NCBI RefSeq assembly: GCF_001856685.1
Contig: NZ_CP017812.1
Span: 1,798,001-1,862,000 of the forward strand
From: Boudabousia tangfeifanii
GTDB taxonomy: Bacteria; Actinomycetota; Actinomycetes; Actinomycetales; Actinomycetaceae
Direction of reading: 5' to 3'
Length of the DNA stretch: 64,000 bases
A program made the position numbers and the translations under genes. The notes beneath the pieces are model-generated. The model saw only the letters and a list, made by a program, of their open reading frames with translations. It was not told the origin of the DNA and made no database searches. Below are positions 54,709 through 63,955 of the stretch, one piece after another (the first letter of the stretch is position 1; every line of letters begins with the position of its first letter).

Positions 54709-55971
54709 TCAGTGGCATTGAAGCAGGCCGAGTTGTTGTTCGCGCTTCTCCTGCTCGCTGATTTCTGGGCTTGGCGATGGTGCTGGGCCCTCGTTGTTGC
54801 CGGCATTTTCGTCTGGTTTTGCCTCTTCACCCTGATTTTCTTCCGGGGTGGAGGTGCCTTCACCGTTTGGTGCCGGGGCGTCGTTCCCTGGGGCTGGCTG
54901 GTTATTGCCAGGCTCTGGGCTGGGTTGTTCACTTTCGAGCGTGCTGGGCAGGAACCGTTTCCAGGCTTCTTCAGCATCTGCATCGAACACGACTCGTGGA
55001 CCTTCATCGTGGAAGGGGACGTGGACGGATTCAATGGCGCTCATGGGCATGTTGCGCAGCGAGTAGCCGAGCCCAGCGAGGGTCATGGGGTCTGCTAGGG
55101 AGTCGGAGAACTGTAGCATGCCTTTGACGGAATCTAGCAGGCCGATGGCTTTACCAGGGTTGTAGAGGATGCCGCTTTCTTGTAGCTGATGCCAGGCGTT
55201 GCGTAGGAAGTATTGTTGCCGGATTTGTCGTTGGGTGTCGGAGCCGTCGCCGATGCCTTTGCGGGCGCGGACGAATTGGATGGCTTCGGTGCCGTTGAGG
55301 TGTGATTTTCCGGCTGGAAGTTTGAAGCCGTTGACGTATTCGGGTTCGAATGGGTCTGCTAGACACACGTTGACGCCACCGATGGCGTTTACGACTTTTT
55401 CGAAGCCGGCGAAGTCTGCGACTACTACCCCGTCGAGGGGAACGTCAGTAAGTTTTTTGAAGGTGGCGACGGTACAGGCGATACCGTCCGACACGTCTTC
55501 GCCGCCGGCCTCGTAAGCGTAGGCGAAGGCAGAGTTGAACATGGCGTGCCGTCGAGCTGGGACGGTTTTACCATCATTGGTGACACACTCGGGAATATTG
55601 ACGAGGGCGTCGCGGGGAACTGAGGCCATGAGGGCACTCTTACGGTCTGCGGCGATCTTTACCACGATGGTGGTATCTGAACGGGCACCAGGGTCTCCAC
55701 CGCCACCAATGGCTGTGTTTTCAGCGCCTTCGCGGGAGTCTACGCCGACTAACAGGAAGGTTAGGGATTTTCCTGCACTTGGGTCGACTAGCTCTTGGGA
55801 AACACCCGCAGATTGGGCTTTGGTGAGGTTAATGTTTCTGATGCCGCCTGCAACTCGGTGTGAGAGCAGGCCTAAGAACGAGCCGAGGAAAACGGCGATG
55901 GCGAAGATTGCCACTGCGATCCGTTTTCCCCGGCCTGTTCTAATTGGTAGTTGAGAGTGCCGGTAGGACAT
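54709..55971 (-). CDS. LytR-CpsA-Psr (LCP) cell-wall polymer ligase
   Basis: 420 residues. Cytoplasmic basic N-terminus, one helix (about 19-38), then the LCP domain: GVDSREGAEN, RSDTTIVVKI, SVPRDALVNIP, the polyprenyl-binding RARKGIGDGSDTQRQIRQQ, and INAIGGVNVCLADP. It transfers undecaprenyl-linked glycopolymers to peptidoglycan, which would supply the ligand that SLH repeats bind. The last ~85 residues are Pro/Glu/Asn-rich (EQPSPEPGNNQPAPGND...). ATG at 55971 with AGGA; it starts 19 bp after the SLH nucleotidase stop, forming an operon. Confidence 0.92.
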   Translation of the reverse strand: MSYRHSQLPIRTGRGKRIAVAIFAIAVFLGSFLGLLSHRVAGGIRNINLTKAQSAGVSQELVDPSAGKSLTFLLVGVDSREGAENTAIGGGGDPGARSDTTIVVKIAADRKSALMASVPRDALVNIPECVTNDGKTVPARRHAMFNSAFAYAYEAGGEDVSDGIACTVATFKKLTDVPLDGVVVADFAGFEKVVNAIGGVNVCLADPFEPEYVNGFKLPAGKSHLNGTEAIQFVRARKGIGDGSDTQRQIRQQYFLRNAWHQLQESGILYNPGKAIGLLDSVKGMLQFSDSLADPMTLAGLGYSLRNMPMSAIESVHVPFHDEGPRVVFDADAEEAWKRFLPSTLESEQPSPEPGNNQPAPGNDAPAPNGEGTSTPEENQGEEAKPDENAGNNEGPAPSPSPEISEQEKREQQLGLLQCH

Positions 55972-55990
55972 TTAGTTCCTAGTTATTCCT

Positions 55991-58609
55991 TCACTTTGCA
56001 GTGTTGTGAGTGAGGCGGTACAAGAAGGCCGCCATCGCATCACGGTGGATTGGTTCGCTAGGACGGAAAGTACCGTCGTTCCAACCGGTCGAGATCTTTG
56101 CTTGGTTAACCCAGCTGATCTGCTTTGCGAAGAGTTCGCCGGCAGTGTCCTTGAAGTGTGGACCATTAGCAAGGTTGAAGCGTTCTGGGTTCACCACTGG
56201 GGCGCACTTGTCAGCGAACTGACCGCAGAAGCGGTAGAGGAAGGCTGCCATGGCGTCACGGTTTACCGGATCGGTTGGGCGGAAAGTACCGTCGGCCCAA
56301 CCGGTGGTGATACCGGTGGAACGCAACCAAGCGATTTGCTTTGCGAACAAGGCGGTCTTTTGAACGTCCTTGAACTGTGGAGCTGCTGGTGCTTCCGGGG
56401 TAGCCGGTTCAATAGTCTTGCCTTCTGGGGTGGCTGCTGGAGTCTGGTCGAAACCAGGCACCTTTGGCGAACCGGCAAGGCGGTAGAGGAAGGCGGCCAT
56501 TGCCTGACGCTGGATGTTAGCCAATGGCTGGAAGGTGCCGTCGGCCCAACCGGTGGTGATACCAGTGTCTTTCAACCAGTAGATTTGACCGGAGTAGAGG
56601 GTCAAGGCGTTAACATCCTTGAACTTGCCATCCTGGGTTGGTGGCTGCATCCGCTTGATGCCTTCACGAATCGCTACTGGCACAGTGAACTGGGATTCCG
56701 CAGTGGTCTTGGTAGCTGGGATCGTTACCTTTGCAGTGTAACCAAAGCCAGGCTTCAAACCTGCATCCACTGGGATGACTACCTTGGCAGTGCCGTACTG
56801 GTCAGTCAAAACTTCCTTCGAAGGACGAAGATCGGTCTGAACTGGAGCCGAAACGGTCTGGCCGTTAAACTCGACCTTAACTTCCTTCGGAGCTTCACCC
56901 GAAGTCATAGCCAAGGAAGAAAGATCCAAGACTAGGTTGCCACCTGGCAACGCTTCAGTGGAGGCGAGCTTTAAACCAAGGGTTTGTTTTGGCCCGTTAG
57001 TAGATACTACATTACCTGAATCTGCTTGAGACTTTAGGTAATCAATCGTTGCTTGAAGATCGATAATACCGGTATCGTTAGTCTTCTTTTCGTTATCCTT
57101 CTCGTTTAGTTCAGTGAACCCATCTCCGCCCTTCATAATGAAGGAGTTACCAGCAACCTTGTAAATCTTATTGTCATCAATGTGCTTACCATCAATGAAA
57201 ATATCAATAACATGCTTGCCGTATTCTGCAGAAGGATCGAAAGTATAAGTTACGTTCTTCGATAGGCCAAGTTTCAAGAACGGACGTGGATTTTCACCAG
57301 GCTTCTTCCACTGTTGTTCAAGGGCTTTCTTAAATTGCGCACCTGACATCTTCGAATACGATAGAGAACCACCAAACGGCTGAGCTGTAAATGCCTGCTT
57401 TAAGGTCAATTCTCCCTTTTCATTAGGGATTAAGTCTTCACGAAGACCGCCAGCATTCATTAGACCAATGTCTGCACCAGATACCTGCTGCCTAGTGGCC
57501 TCAGCAATTAGATTATTCATATTAGATTCTGCACCGCGGTTTTCAACCACAACACCTGGTTTAACAGTGGCGCGAAGCAAACTACCGTTAATAGTTGCAA
57601 CTGGATTATTACCGGTTTTATCAGCCTTAGCTTCAGCTGCTTTAACGATTTCCTCCAGTTGCTTATTCGGCTTATCTGCACAAACCTTTAGCAATTCAGC
57701 AGTATCAATGTTCTTTGCATTGCCAGATACGAGCTTCTTAGTAGCTTTATCAACTTTCAAAGAAATCTTGCCGAGTGCTTTTCCGAATGATGCTGCTTCG
57801 AGTGCAATAAGTTTATTGCCATCTTTGCCTTCAGCTTCGTTGTTTACAAAATCGCGATGGGTGTGACCAGCGAGAACAACGTCAACGTCCTTGCTCATCT
57901 GTTTAGCAACGATTTCAGCATCTTCGTGAGCAAGAGCCACCACAATGTCAGCCTTACCGGACTGTTTAAGAGCCTTAGCTTCTGAGTTAATTGTTGATCC
58001 AAGATCGGTAAACTTTAGATCCTTGATCCCTTCAGGATTAACCAGATCCCCAATTTCGTTTGTCAATGCACCAACAAAACCAACTTTGATGCCTGAAGGC
58101 GAAGTCCATACATGGGTCTTACCCATGCCTTCAAGCCCAGTCACGTTGGCGGCAATCACTGGGAAGTTGATCTTGGTGTGGCCATTACGCCCAGCCAAGC
58201 GATCGGCAAACGCTTTAGATCCCTTGTCAAGTTCGTGGTTACCAAGAGCCGAAACTTCAGGTTTAATAACATTAAGAACTGCAATGGTCGGTTCATCGTT
58301 GGAGACGGCCGAGATGTAAGCAGATCCGCCAATATTGTCGCCAACCGAGACCAAGGTGGTTTCCTTGGACTTGTCGGCGCGCTCAAGATCAATAGCGCAT
58401 CCTAATAGAGGAGCACCTGGTTCAGTGATCTGACCATTACGATCGGTTTCTTGCTTGATGTGTCCGTGTAAATCGGTGATGGCTAACAGGTTCAAATCAA
58501 CCGTGTCAGCTGCGTATGCGGGGGTCGCGGAAAGTCCGGCGCCTGCGAGAGTCAAGACTGCTACAGCGCCCAGAAGGCGGCGTGCACTCGTTGTCGAATT
58601 CGTAGCCAC
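55991..58609 (-). CDS. Secreted 5'-nucleotidase with three C-terminal SLH repeats
   Basis: 872 residues. Signal peptide (about 1-33, ending AYA before ADTV). The calcineurin-type phosphoesterase domain has LAITDLHGHI (metal-binding D-x-H), VSVGDNIGGS, ALGNHELDKG, LAHEDAEI and VLAGHTHRDF; the 5'-nucleotidase C-terminal domain has NAGGLREDL and AFTAQPFGGSL. A Bacteroides/Actinomyces-type extra domain (about 550-660) leads to three SLH repeats (GWADGTFQP, GWADGTFRP, GWNDGTFRP). It would free phosphate and nucleosides from nucleotides at the cell surface. The start is GTG at 58609 with AGGAGA upstream; the longer frame to 58696 lacks an SD. Confidence 0.92.
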   Translation of the reverse strand: MATNSTTSARRLLGAVAVLTLAGAGLSATPAYAADTVDLNLLAITDLHGHIKQETDRNGQITEPGAPLLGCAIDLERADKSKETTLVSVGDNIGGSAYISAVSNDEPTIAVLNVIKPEVSALGNHELDKGSKAFADRLAGRNGHTKINFPVIAANVTGLEGMGKTHVWTSPSGIKVGFVGALTNEIGDLVNPEGIKDLKFTDLGSTINSEAKALKQSGKADIVVALAHEDAEIVAKQMSKDVDVVLAGHTHRDFVNNEAEGKDGNKLIALEAASFGKALGKISLKVDKATKKLVSGNAKNIDTAELLKVCADKPNKQLEEIVKAAEAKADKTGNNPVATINGSLLRATVKPGVVVENRGAESNMNNLIAEATRQQVSGADIGLMNAGGLREDLIPNEKGELTLKQAFTAQPFGGSLSYSKMSGAQFKKALEQQWKKPGENPRPFLKLGLSKNVTYTFDPSAEYGKHVIDIFIDGKHIDDNKIYKVAGNSFIMKGGDGFTELNEKDNEKKTNDTGIIDLQATIDYLKSQADSGNVVSTNGPKQTLGLKLASTEALPGGNLVLDLSSLAMTSGEAPKEVKVEFNGQTVSAPVQTDLRPSKEVLTDQYGTAKVVIPVDAGLKPGFGYTAKVTIPATKTTAESQFTVPVAIREGIKRMQPPTQDGKFKDVNALTLYSGQIYWLKDTGITTGWADGTFQPLANIQRQAMAAFLYRLAGSPKVPGFDQTPAATPEGKTIEPATPEAPAAPQFKDVQKTALFAKQIAWLRSTGITTGWADGTFRPTDPVNRDAMAAFLYRFCGQFADKCAPVVNPERFNLANGPHFKDTAGELFAKQISWVNQAKISTGWNDGTFRPSEPIHRDAMAAFLYRLTHNTAK

Positions 58610-58733
58610 TTGCGTGTCTCCTAACCGTTCGGCCATTACAGCGGTAACATGACAGGTTTTCCTGCCGAGTTTATCGTCCCAAAGATAAAGAGTCACGTCA
58701 ACCTGAAATCATTATCAGGACGGGAAAAAACGG

Positions 58734-60107
58734 CTATTTCTCACTCGGATTAAAAGCTGCCTGCAAGGCCTCGGCTAAGGTTCGTACTAAAGTCACCTGC
58801 AAGTTTTTGACCCCGCGAGCCTCATCCGCGGCCGCTTGCGGCACAATCGCCCGTTTAAAGCCGAGTCGTTCGGCCTCGGCCAAACGGCGGGCGATCGCGG
58901 GGGTGGCCCGCACTTCACCGGTCAAGCCGATTTCCCCGAAAGCAACCAAGGAGTCCTTCAACGCTAGGTTGGTGGCCGCCGAAGAAAGGGAAAGAGCCAC
59001 CGCCAAATCTGCAGCCGGTTCGCTCGTCTTTGCCCCACCTACAGTTGAAACGTAAACGTCACGGCCAGCAATCGCTAGACCCTGGCGGGCTTCCAAAACT
59101 GCCAAGATCATCGAAACGCGAGAACGATCCACCCCAATGGTGGTCCGACGAGGAGCCCCCGCCGGTGCCGAAGCAATCAAAGACTGCACCTGCGTGGCCA
59201 AAGGGCGACGCCCCTCCAAGGTGACGGTAACACAAGTGCCCGGAATCGAAGCGTCAGCCGACTCAAGGAACAAACCAGAAGGATCCTCCAACCCAACAAT
59301 TCCCAGGTCACTCATTTCAAAACAGCCGACCTCATCGGTGGCCCCATAACGATTCTTAATCGCCCGCAGTAGACGCAAGCGAGCATGCCGGTCGCCCTCG
59401 AAATGGGCGACAACATCAACCAGGTGTTCGAGGACGCGCGGGCCAGCCACCGTGCCATCCTTGGTCACATGCCCAACCAAAATGACGGGAAGGCTGCGGC
59501 TCTTTGCCTCAGCAATCAACAATGAAGCTACCGCACGCACCTGCGCTACCCCACCGGCGGACCCCTCTACCTCGGGGTGAGCCAAAGTCTGCACGGAGTC
59601 CACGATCAGCAAGCTCGGGCGATTCTCTTCAATATGACCCAGCACTGCCGCCAAGTTAGTTTCCGCCGCCAACAATAAGTTGTCGTGAAGGGCGCCGATC
59701 CGCTCGGCCCGCAAACGCACCTGGCTGGCAGACTCTTCGCCCGTCACATAAAGCACCGGAGCACTGGCCTTAGCGGCCACCTTCGCAGACACGTCCAGCA
59801 ACAAAGTCGACTTACCGATACCCGGTTCACCCGTCAACAACACCACGGCCCCGGGCACAAAACCGCCACCCAGCACCCGGTCCAGCTCCCCCACTCCGGT
59901 CTTGCGACGAGTAGAAAGGCGCGAATCAACCTCGGTAATTGGTTTTGCCGATTTACCCGGGGAAAGGACAGTCAAAGTTTTGGTGCCGGCAGAAGGAGTC
60001 ACCTCCGTAATCGTGTTCCACTCGCCGCAATTACGGCACTGGCCCTGCCACTTGCCATAAGTTGCCCCGCACTCGGAACACTCGTGAATAGTTTTCGCTT
60101 TCGCCAC
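58734..60107 (-). CDS. radA: RadA (Sms) DNA-repair ATPase
   Basis: 457 residues, full length. N-terminal C4 zinc finger CSECGATYGKWQGQCRNCGEW, Walker A GEPGIGKSTLL, Walker B LLIVDSVQTL, the RadA-specific motif KNRYGATDE (usually KNRFG) and a C-terminal Lon-protease-like domain with DVYVSTVGGAKTSEPAADLAVALSL. RadA processes recombination intermediates and helps branch migration, including in natural transformation in some bacteria. GTG at 60107; the SD is weak. Confidence 0.95.
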   Translation of the reverse strand: MAKAKTIHECSECGATYGKWQGQCRNCGEWNTITEVTPSAGTKTLTVLSPGKSAKPITEVDSRLSTRRKTGVGELDRVLGGGFVPGAVVLLTGEPGIGKSTLLLDVSAKVAAKASAPVLYVTGEESASQVRLRAERIGALHDNLLLAAETNLAAVLGHIEENRPSLLIVDSVQTLAHPEVEGSAGGVAQVRAVASLLIAEAKSRSLPVILVGHVTKDGTVAGPRVLEHLVDVVAHFEGDRHARLRLLRAIKNRYGATDEVGCFEMSDLGIVGLEDPSGLFLESADASIPGTCVTVTLEGRRPLATQVQSLIASAPAGAPRRTTIGVDRSRVSMILAVLEARQGLAIAGRDVYVSTVGGAKTSEPAADLAVALSLSSAATNLALKDSLVAFGEIGLTGEVRATPAIARRLAEAERLGFKRAIVPQAAADEARGVKNLQVTLVRTLAEALQAAFNPSEK

Positions 60108-60133
60108 CCTAAGCTGCCTTTCGTTCTACCTGT

Positions 60134-60153
60134 GGCCGAGGACGACCTCGGCC
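60134..60153. repeat. Inverted repeat of the GGCCGAGG motif between genes
   Basis: GGCCGAGG (60134-60141), four bases, CCTCGGCC (60146-60153). It lies just after the stop of the membrane-protein gene, where it could act as a small terminator, and is formed by two facing copies of the window motif. Confidence 0.75.
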
Positions 60154-60162
60154 CGCAAAAAA

Positions 60163-61473
60163 CTAACGGATAGTGAAAGTCTCGCTGACATCCGCATCAA
60201 TATTTTCAAGTTGCAACCGGGCCTTGTAGGTGCCAGCTGGAGCCGGATCGCCCGGCTGACAATCAGCGCCATGACGCTTGCCATCCCAAGTCAAAGTCTT
60301 CGTGTAGGTCTCGCCTGGACCAATCAGCACCACCAGCCGGTCACCGTCAGGATTACACTTGAGGCCATCAAAGTACTTGTCCTCGCCCGAAGTGATGCGC
60401 AAACCTGCCTTCTTTGGCGACAAATCCAAATTGCAAGGGTAAACAGAACGATTCTGTACCACCAAGCGCATATTCAACGGGCCACCATAGTTCAAGTTCG
60501 CCGGCCCATCGAGTTTCAAACCCATCTCCGGCAACTCACAACGATAAATTCGCTGCGGGATCTCGGTAGTTGGACGTGAACGGTAATCTGCTTTCGGCAC
60601 CACCTCGGGCGCCTTCGTCAGCTTATAAACCGCTACGCCGGTACCGCCCAAAATGATGGCGATAGTCATCAGATATGCCAAAATCCAGGTCAATTTCACC
60701 AACCAAGGCAAGGAATACCATGGCTCTGCCGGAACCGCCCAGCGAATAAAACGCGGCAGATTCCGATTTGCATCCCGCTGTGCAGAAGGCTTCGGGGCAC
60801 CTGGGCGCGTTTTCCGAGGGCGTCCCTGGGCGTTAGCCCCGCCCCCATGATTAGGACGAGCGCTAGCGGCATTGCCACGGCCAGCCCCAGAAGTTGGGCG
60901 CGCCGACTTGCCAGCTCCACGCCCCGAAGCGGGACGGGCTTGCGCGGGAGCATTCTTCGGATTCGGTTGGGTGCGAGCACTAGCCGGGCTCGAAGATTTA
61001 GCGGGAGTTTGTCCCATTCCTTGGCCGCGACGATTAGCGCCCGTTGGGCGTCCTCGACCAGTAGTAGAGCCAGCGCCTTGACCAGGACGCTTTGGGCGGC
61101 CCGAAACACTGGACGTGCCAGCGGCATTAGAGTTGCCACCTTGGCGTCGCTGGCGGAGGCGAGCTGCCTTGGCCGCTAGTTCGGCCTCGGCCTGCGCCAT
61201 ATTGTCGCCAATATTTCCACGACTACTCGGACGCGAAGTTGGGCGGGCAGGACGGGCGAAATCGTTGTCACCTGCGCGACTAAGTGGGGTAAAGCCCCTG
61301 TTTCCACGAGCTGAGTTTCCTTGGCCGCGGGGCGCTCCGCCACGAGAAGTGCCGCCTACTCCCCCGTTTTTGGGCGAACCAGCATTACGTCCTCGGCCAG
61401 CCTGACCAGACTGGGTAGGACGCTGCGGGCGCCGTGGGGCACCTGAGTTCGGGTCGCGCGGAGTTTTAGCCAT
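60163..61473 (-). CDS. Membrane protein with long Arg/Gly/Pro-rich N-terminal tail, unknown function
   Basis: 436 residues; no family recognised. The first ~240 residues are low complexity (Arg, Gly, Pro, Ala, Ser; many RGxG and GxGxxG-like patches) and probably disordered and positively charged. A membrane helix follows (about 262-285), then an extracellular beta-rich domain with cysteines YRCELPEM, YPCNLDLS, LKCNPDGD and ADCQPGDPA, which could form two disulfides. There is no SD; a TATTTT box six bases before ATG 61473 suggests a leaderless message. Gene order folP-folBK-DUF3180-this-radA. Confidence 0.65.
   Translation of the reverse strand: MAKTPRDPNSGAPRRPQRPTQSGQAGRGRNAGSPKNGGVGGTSRGGAPRGQGNSARGNRGFTPLSRAGDNDFARPARPTSRPSSRGNIGDNMAQAEAELAAKAARLRQRRQGGNSNAAGTSSVSGRPKRPGQGAGSTTGRGRPTGANRRGQGMGQTPAKSSSPASARTQPNPKNAPAQARPASGRGAGKSARPTSGAGRGNAASARPNHGGGANAQGRPRKTRPGAPKPSAQRDANRNLPRFIRWAVPAEPWYSLPWLVKLTWILAYLMTIAIILGGTGVAVYKLTKAPEVVPKADYRSRPTTEIPQRIYRCELPEMGLKLDGPANLNYGGPLNMRLVVQNRSVYPCNLDLSPKKAGLRITSGEDKYFDGLKCNPDGDRLVVLIGPGETYTKTLTWDGKRHGADCQPGDPAPAGTYKARLQLENIDADVSETFTIR
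61388..61401 (-). repeat. Copy of GCTGGCCGAGGNCG
   Basis: In the Arg/Gly-rich membrane-protein gene, coding strand reads A-G-R-G-R. Confidence 0.85.
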
Positions 61474-61479
61474 ATTGGA

Positions 61480-61485
61480 AAAATA
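61480..61485 (-). promoter_or_regulatory. -10 box of a leaderless promoter for the Arg/Gly-rich membrane protein
   Basis: Minus-strand TATTTT, six bases before the ATG at 61473, within the 17-bp gap after the DUF3180 gene; no SD. Confidence 0.5.
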
Positions 61486-61490
61486 AACGC

Positions 61491-62000
61491 TCAGGGCTTA
61501 GTTCGAGGTGTGGCGCGCCGAGGAATCTGCATCGACTCAGAAACTTCACCCTTATCGGGTTTCGAATCATCATCAATCACACACCAGCGTTCCACAATAA
61601 TTGACACAATCACGAGGGCGATCGCACCGACCAAACCAAAGATGGCCCCAATCGCATTGGCACGCAAAGCCCACGCTTCCCAACGAATAATTCCCATCAC
61701 CAGTTGCGACAAAAGCGCCCCAGTAAAAAGCGAAGAAAGGTAGCCGGCAGAATGAGTCATCACGGCCACCTTAAAAGCACCTTCCCAAGTAAGGTCAGTG
61801 TAAACGCGTCGCTTTAGCTTCAACACGCGACGACCCTGAATGTACAAGAACACCGCGGTCGCAGCAAAAACCACGCCAATAAGTGGGGAGGCAATAAACG
61901 GGGTGTTTCCCGAACGAACCGTCAAATCAAGCACAACCCAGCCACCTACTAGCCCTAAAACGCCTAGCAGGCCCATGAGTGTGTAGTTCAGCCGGTTCAC
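61491..62000 (-). CDS. DUF3180 membrane protein
   Basis: 169 residues, four membrane helices (about 5-25, 37-54, 80-104, 117-140). The family is almost restricted to actinobacteria and usually follows folK, as here; function unknown. Conserved RWEAWALRANAIGA-like region lies between the last helices. The start is GTG at 62000, which overlaps the folBK stop (GTGA), so translation is coupled. Confidence 0.88.
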   Translation of the reverse strand: MNRLNYTLMGLLGVLGLVGGWVVLDLTVRSGNTPFIASPLIGVVFAATAVFLYIQGRRVLKLKRRVYTDLTWEGAFKVAVMTHSAGYLSSLFTGALLSQLVMGIIRWEAWALRANAIGAIFGLVGAIALVIVSIIVERWCVIDDDSKPDKGEVSESMQIPRRATPRTKP

Positions 62001-63955
62001 TTCTGCTCCGCATCCTCTACGTCATCGGCAGGCTTAGCATCGGCCGAAATATTCTCCTCCTGGTCGGCTTCGCCATCCTGCAGTTTGTCCTTACCGGAGT
62101 CATCGTCCGCGTGGTCCGTTTTTTCGTCTTGGTCGCCCGCTTCCGCCTCGTTTGACGACGCTTCGGCTTCAAGCACCGCGTCACCAATTTCGGTGGCGGA
62201 AGGCATTGGATCTAAGAGGTCGTTTGCACTGGTGATTTCTTCCAAAGCTCCGGGCACTTCACTGATCGGGATAGCCCCGGTGGTGGTGGGGCGAACTACG
62301 ATGCGACGCAAGCTGGTAGAGGTACGAGCGGCTGCTCCCGGGTTGATCTTGGTGTCGACTAGTTCGTCGTCCTCATAGTCGAGCAGATCCTTGACCTCCA
62401 TTGCCTCGGTTGCCGAGTCCGATTCCGGCTCGCTATCTGCCGCTACGCCAGCTTTCGCGTCAGATTCTGGCTCACTTGCCTGCCCCTTCTTCGCTGGGGT
62501 TTCCTCATTGGCGACCCGTTCGAAATAGTCCATGGCGCGACCGCTAGCCTGGCCGTCACGACGGTGGCGACTTTGCGCCTCGTTCGCTTGGGCAATCAGT
62601 TCACGCAAAGGTCGTCGCATCGGAATCGAAGCAGTCGTGGGTGCGGCGTCGAAAGTTCTGGGGGCAAAAGTAGAGGTGGTTTCCGAGGGCGTCGGCAGTG
62701 GGCGCGGCACAGTCGGGGCGACCTCGTCAGGATGTTCTAGGCGCTGGCGAATTTCCGGCGGGGCGTCCTTGACGTCCTCGTTCAGCCAGTCTTCCCACAC
62801 CGAGTTGATCCCGTCCCCGTTTGGCAAATCCGCCAACAGGTCTTTCACGCTCCCAGCACCCACCAGGTAGGCGTCAGGGTCGATCGCCAACCATGGGGCC
62901 AGCACGAAGCCACGTTCCCAAGCGCGCGGGTGTGGCAGCAATAGGTTCGAGGACGCACCCCGATTGTTCCCGGCGGCAATCATGTCAATGTCTAACGGGC
63001 GAGCCTGCCAGCGGCCATCACGAACTCGACCGGCCTCGGCCTCCAAACCTTGCGTGAAAGAAAGTAGCTCGCCCAAGGCCAAGGTGGTGGATACCAAAAC
63101 CACGCAGTTTAGATAAGCCGGCTGCGGATCCTGGTCGGGCGCGAGCACCGGTTCGGTGAGCATCAGTGGGGAGACTTCTTCCACATTGATGGCTGGATTA
63201 TCAATCAAAGCTTCAAGGGCGGTCTTCATGTGCGCGGGCACGTCCCCCAAATTGCCGCCAAAGGAAAGCACTACCCGATCTTCGGTGGTGAGTTCTTCAA
63301 TGTCTCCGGCGGGAAAATCTTCGTCGCTAGTGTGGGCTACCGCTGGAGTGAGCCCAGTGGAGGTGGCGGTGACATTCGCCGTTCCGTCCTCGGCTAGGTC
63401 TTCGCCCGCCTGCACGTCTTGGTCGGCCGGGTCTAGCACCACCGGTTCAACTGCCGAGGGCGCACCAGCGGCCAGACCAGTCCCGGCCAAGGCGGCCGCA
63501 CCTACGCCAGCACCTGAAAATGCGCTGGCCTGAGTCTCAGCTGCTTTTGGGGCGGTAGCTTCTGCACCATTTCCACCCAGGATTTGTTCTGCCCAGTTGC
63601 GGTCGCGTTCGATCGTGACGCTAACTTTGCCAGGCACGCCCAGATCAACGTCTGGCTTTTTCAAGGTAATGCGAGCCCGTTCAATCCCAGAGAAAGTAAA
63701 CATTTCAATGGCAATGCGCTGGGCGAGTGCCTCAAGTAGCTGCATGGGTTCGCCCACTAGGACGGAGCGGACTCGCTGGGCCAGTTGCGCATAGTTGACG
63801 GTCAGGTCGAGGTCGTCTTGCCGGCCGGCAGCTTCGGTATCGAGCCAAACGCAAACGTCGGCAATGAATCGCTGCCCGACTTCACGTTCATGCGGAAAAA
63901 CGCCGTGGTAGCCGAAGGCCTCAATGTCCTCAATCCGAATCTCGTCCAAAGTCAC
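61997..63955 (-). CDS. FolB-FolK fusion: dihydroneopterin aldolase and HPPK
   Basis: 652 residues. The FolB domain (about 1-120) has RIEDIEAFGYHGVFPHEREVG and the catalytic-region VNYAQLAQRV/LEALAQRIA. A ~110-residue acidic, Ala/Pro-rich linker follows. The FolK domain (about 228-395) has VVLSFGGNLGD, PAYLNCVVLVST, RPLDIDMIAAG and PHPRAWERGFVLAPW. The last ~250 residues are disordered and very acidic (Asp/Glu/Ala-rich) with no known function. It would convert dihydroneopterin to hydroxymethyl-dihydropterin and then to its diphosphate. GTG at 63955 with GGAGG; it overlaps the folP stop by four bases. Confidence 0.9.
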   Translation of the reverse strand: MTLDEIRIEDIEAFGYHGVFPHEREVGQRFIADVCVWLDTEAAGRQDDLDLTVNYAQLAQRVRSVLVGEPMQLLEALAQRIAIEMFTFSGIERARITLKKPDVDLGVPGKVSVTIERDRNWAEQILGGNGAEATAPKAAETQASAFSGAGVGAAALAGTGLAAGAPSAVEPVVLDPADQDVQAGEDLAEDGTANVTATSTGLTPAVAHTSDEDFPAGDIEELTTEDRVVLSFGGNLGDVPAHMKTALEALIDNPAINVEEVSPLMLTEPVLAPDQDPQPAYLNCVVLVSTTLALGELLSFTQGLEAEAGRVRDGRWQARPLDIDMIAAGNNRGASSNLLLPHPRAWERGFVLAPWLAIDPDAYLVGAGSVKDLLADLPNGDGINSVWEDWLNEDVKDAPPEIRQRLEHPDEVAPTVPRPLPTPSETTSTFAPRTFDAAPTTASIPMRRPLRELIAQANEAQSRHRRDGQASGRAMDYFERVANEETPAKKGQASEPESDAKAGVAADSEPESDSATEAMEVKDLLDYEDDELVDTKINPGAAARTSTSLRRIVVRPTTTGAIPISEVPGALEEITSANDLLDPMPSATEIGDAVLEAEASSNEAEAGDQDEKTDHADDDSGKDKLQDGEADQEENISADAKPADDVEDAEQK

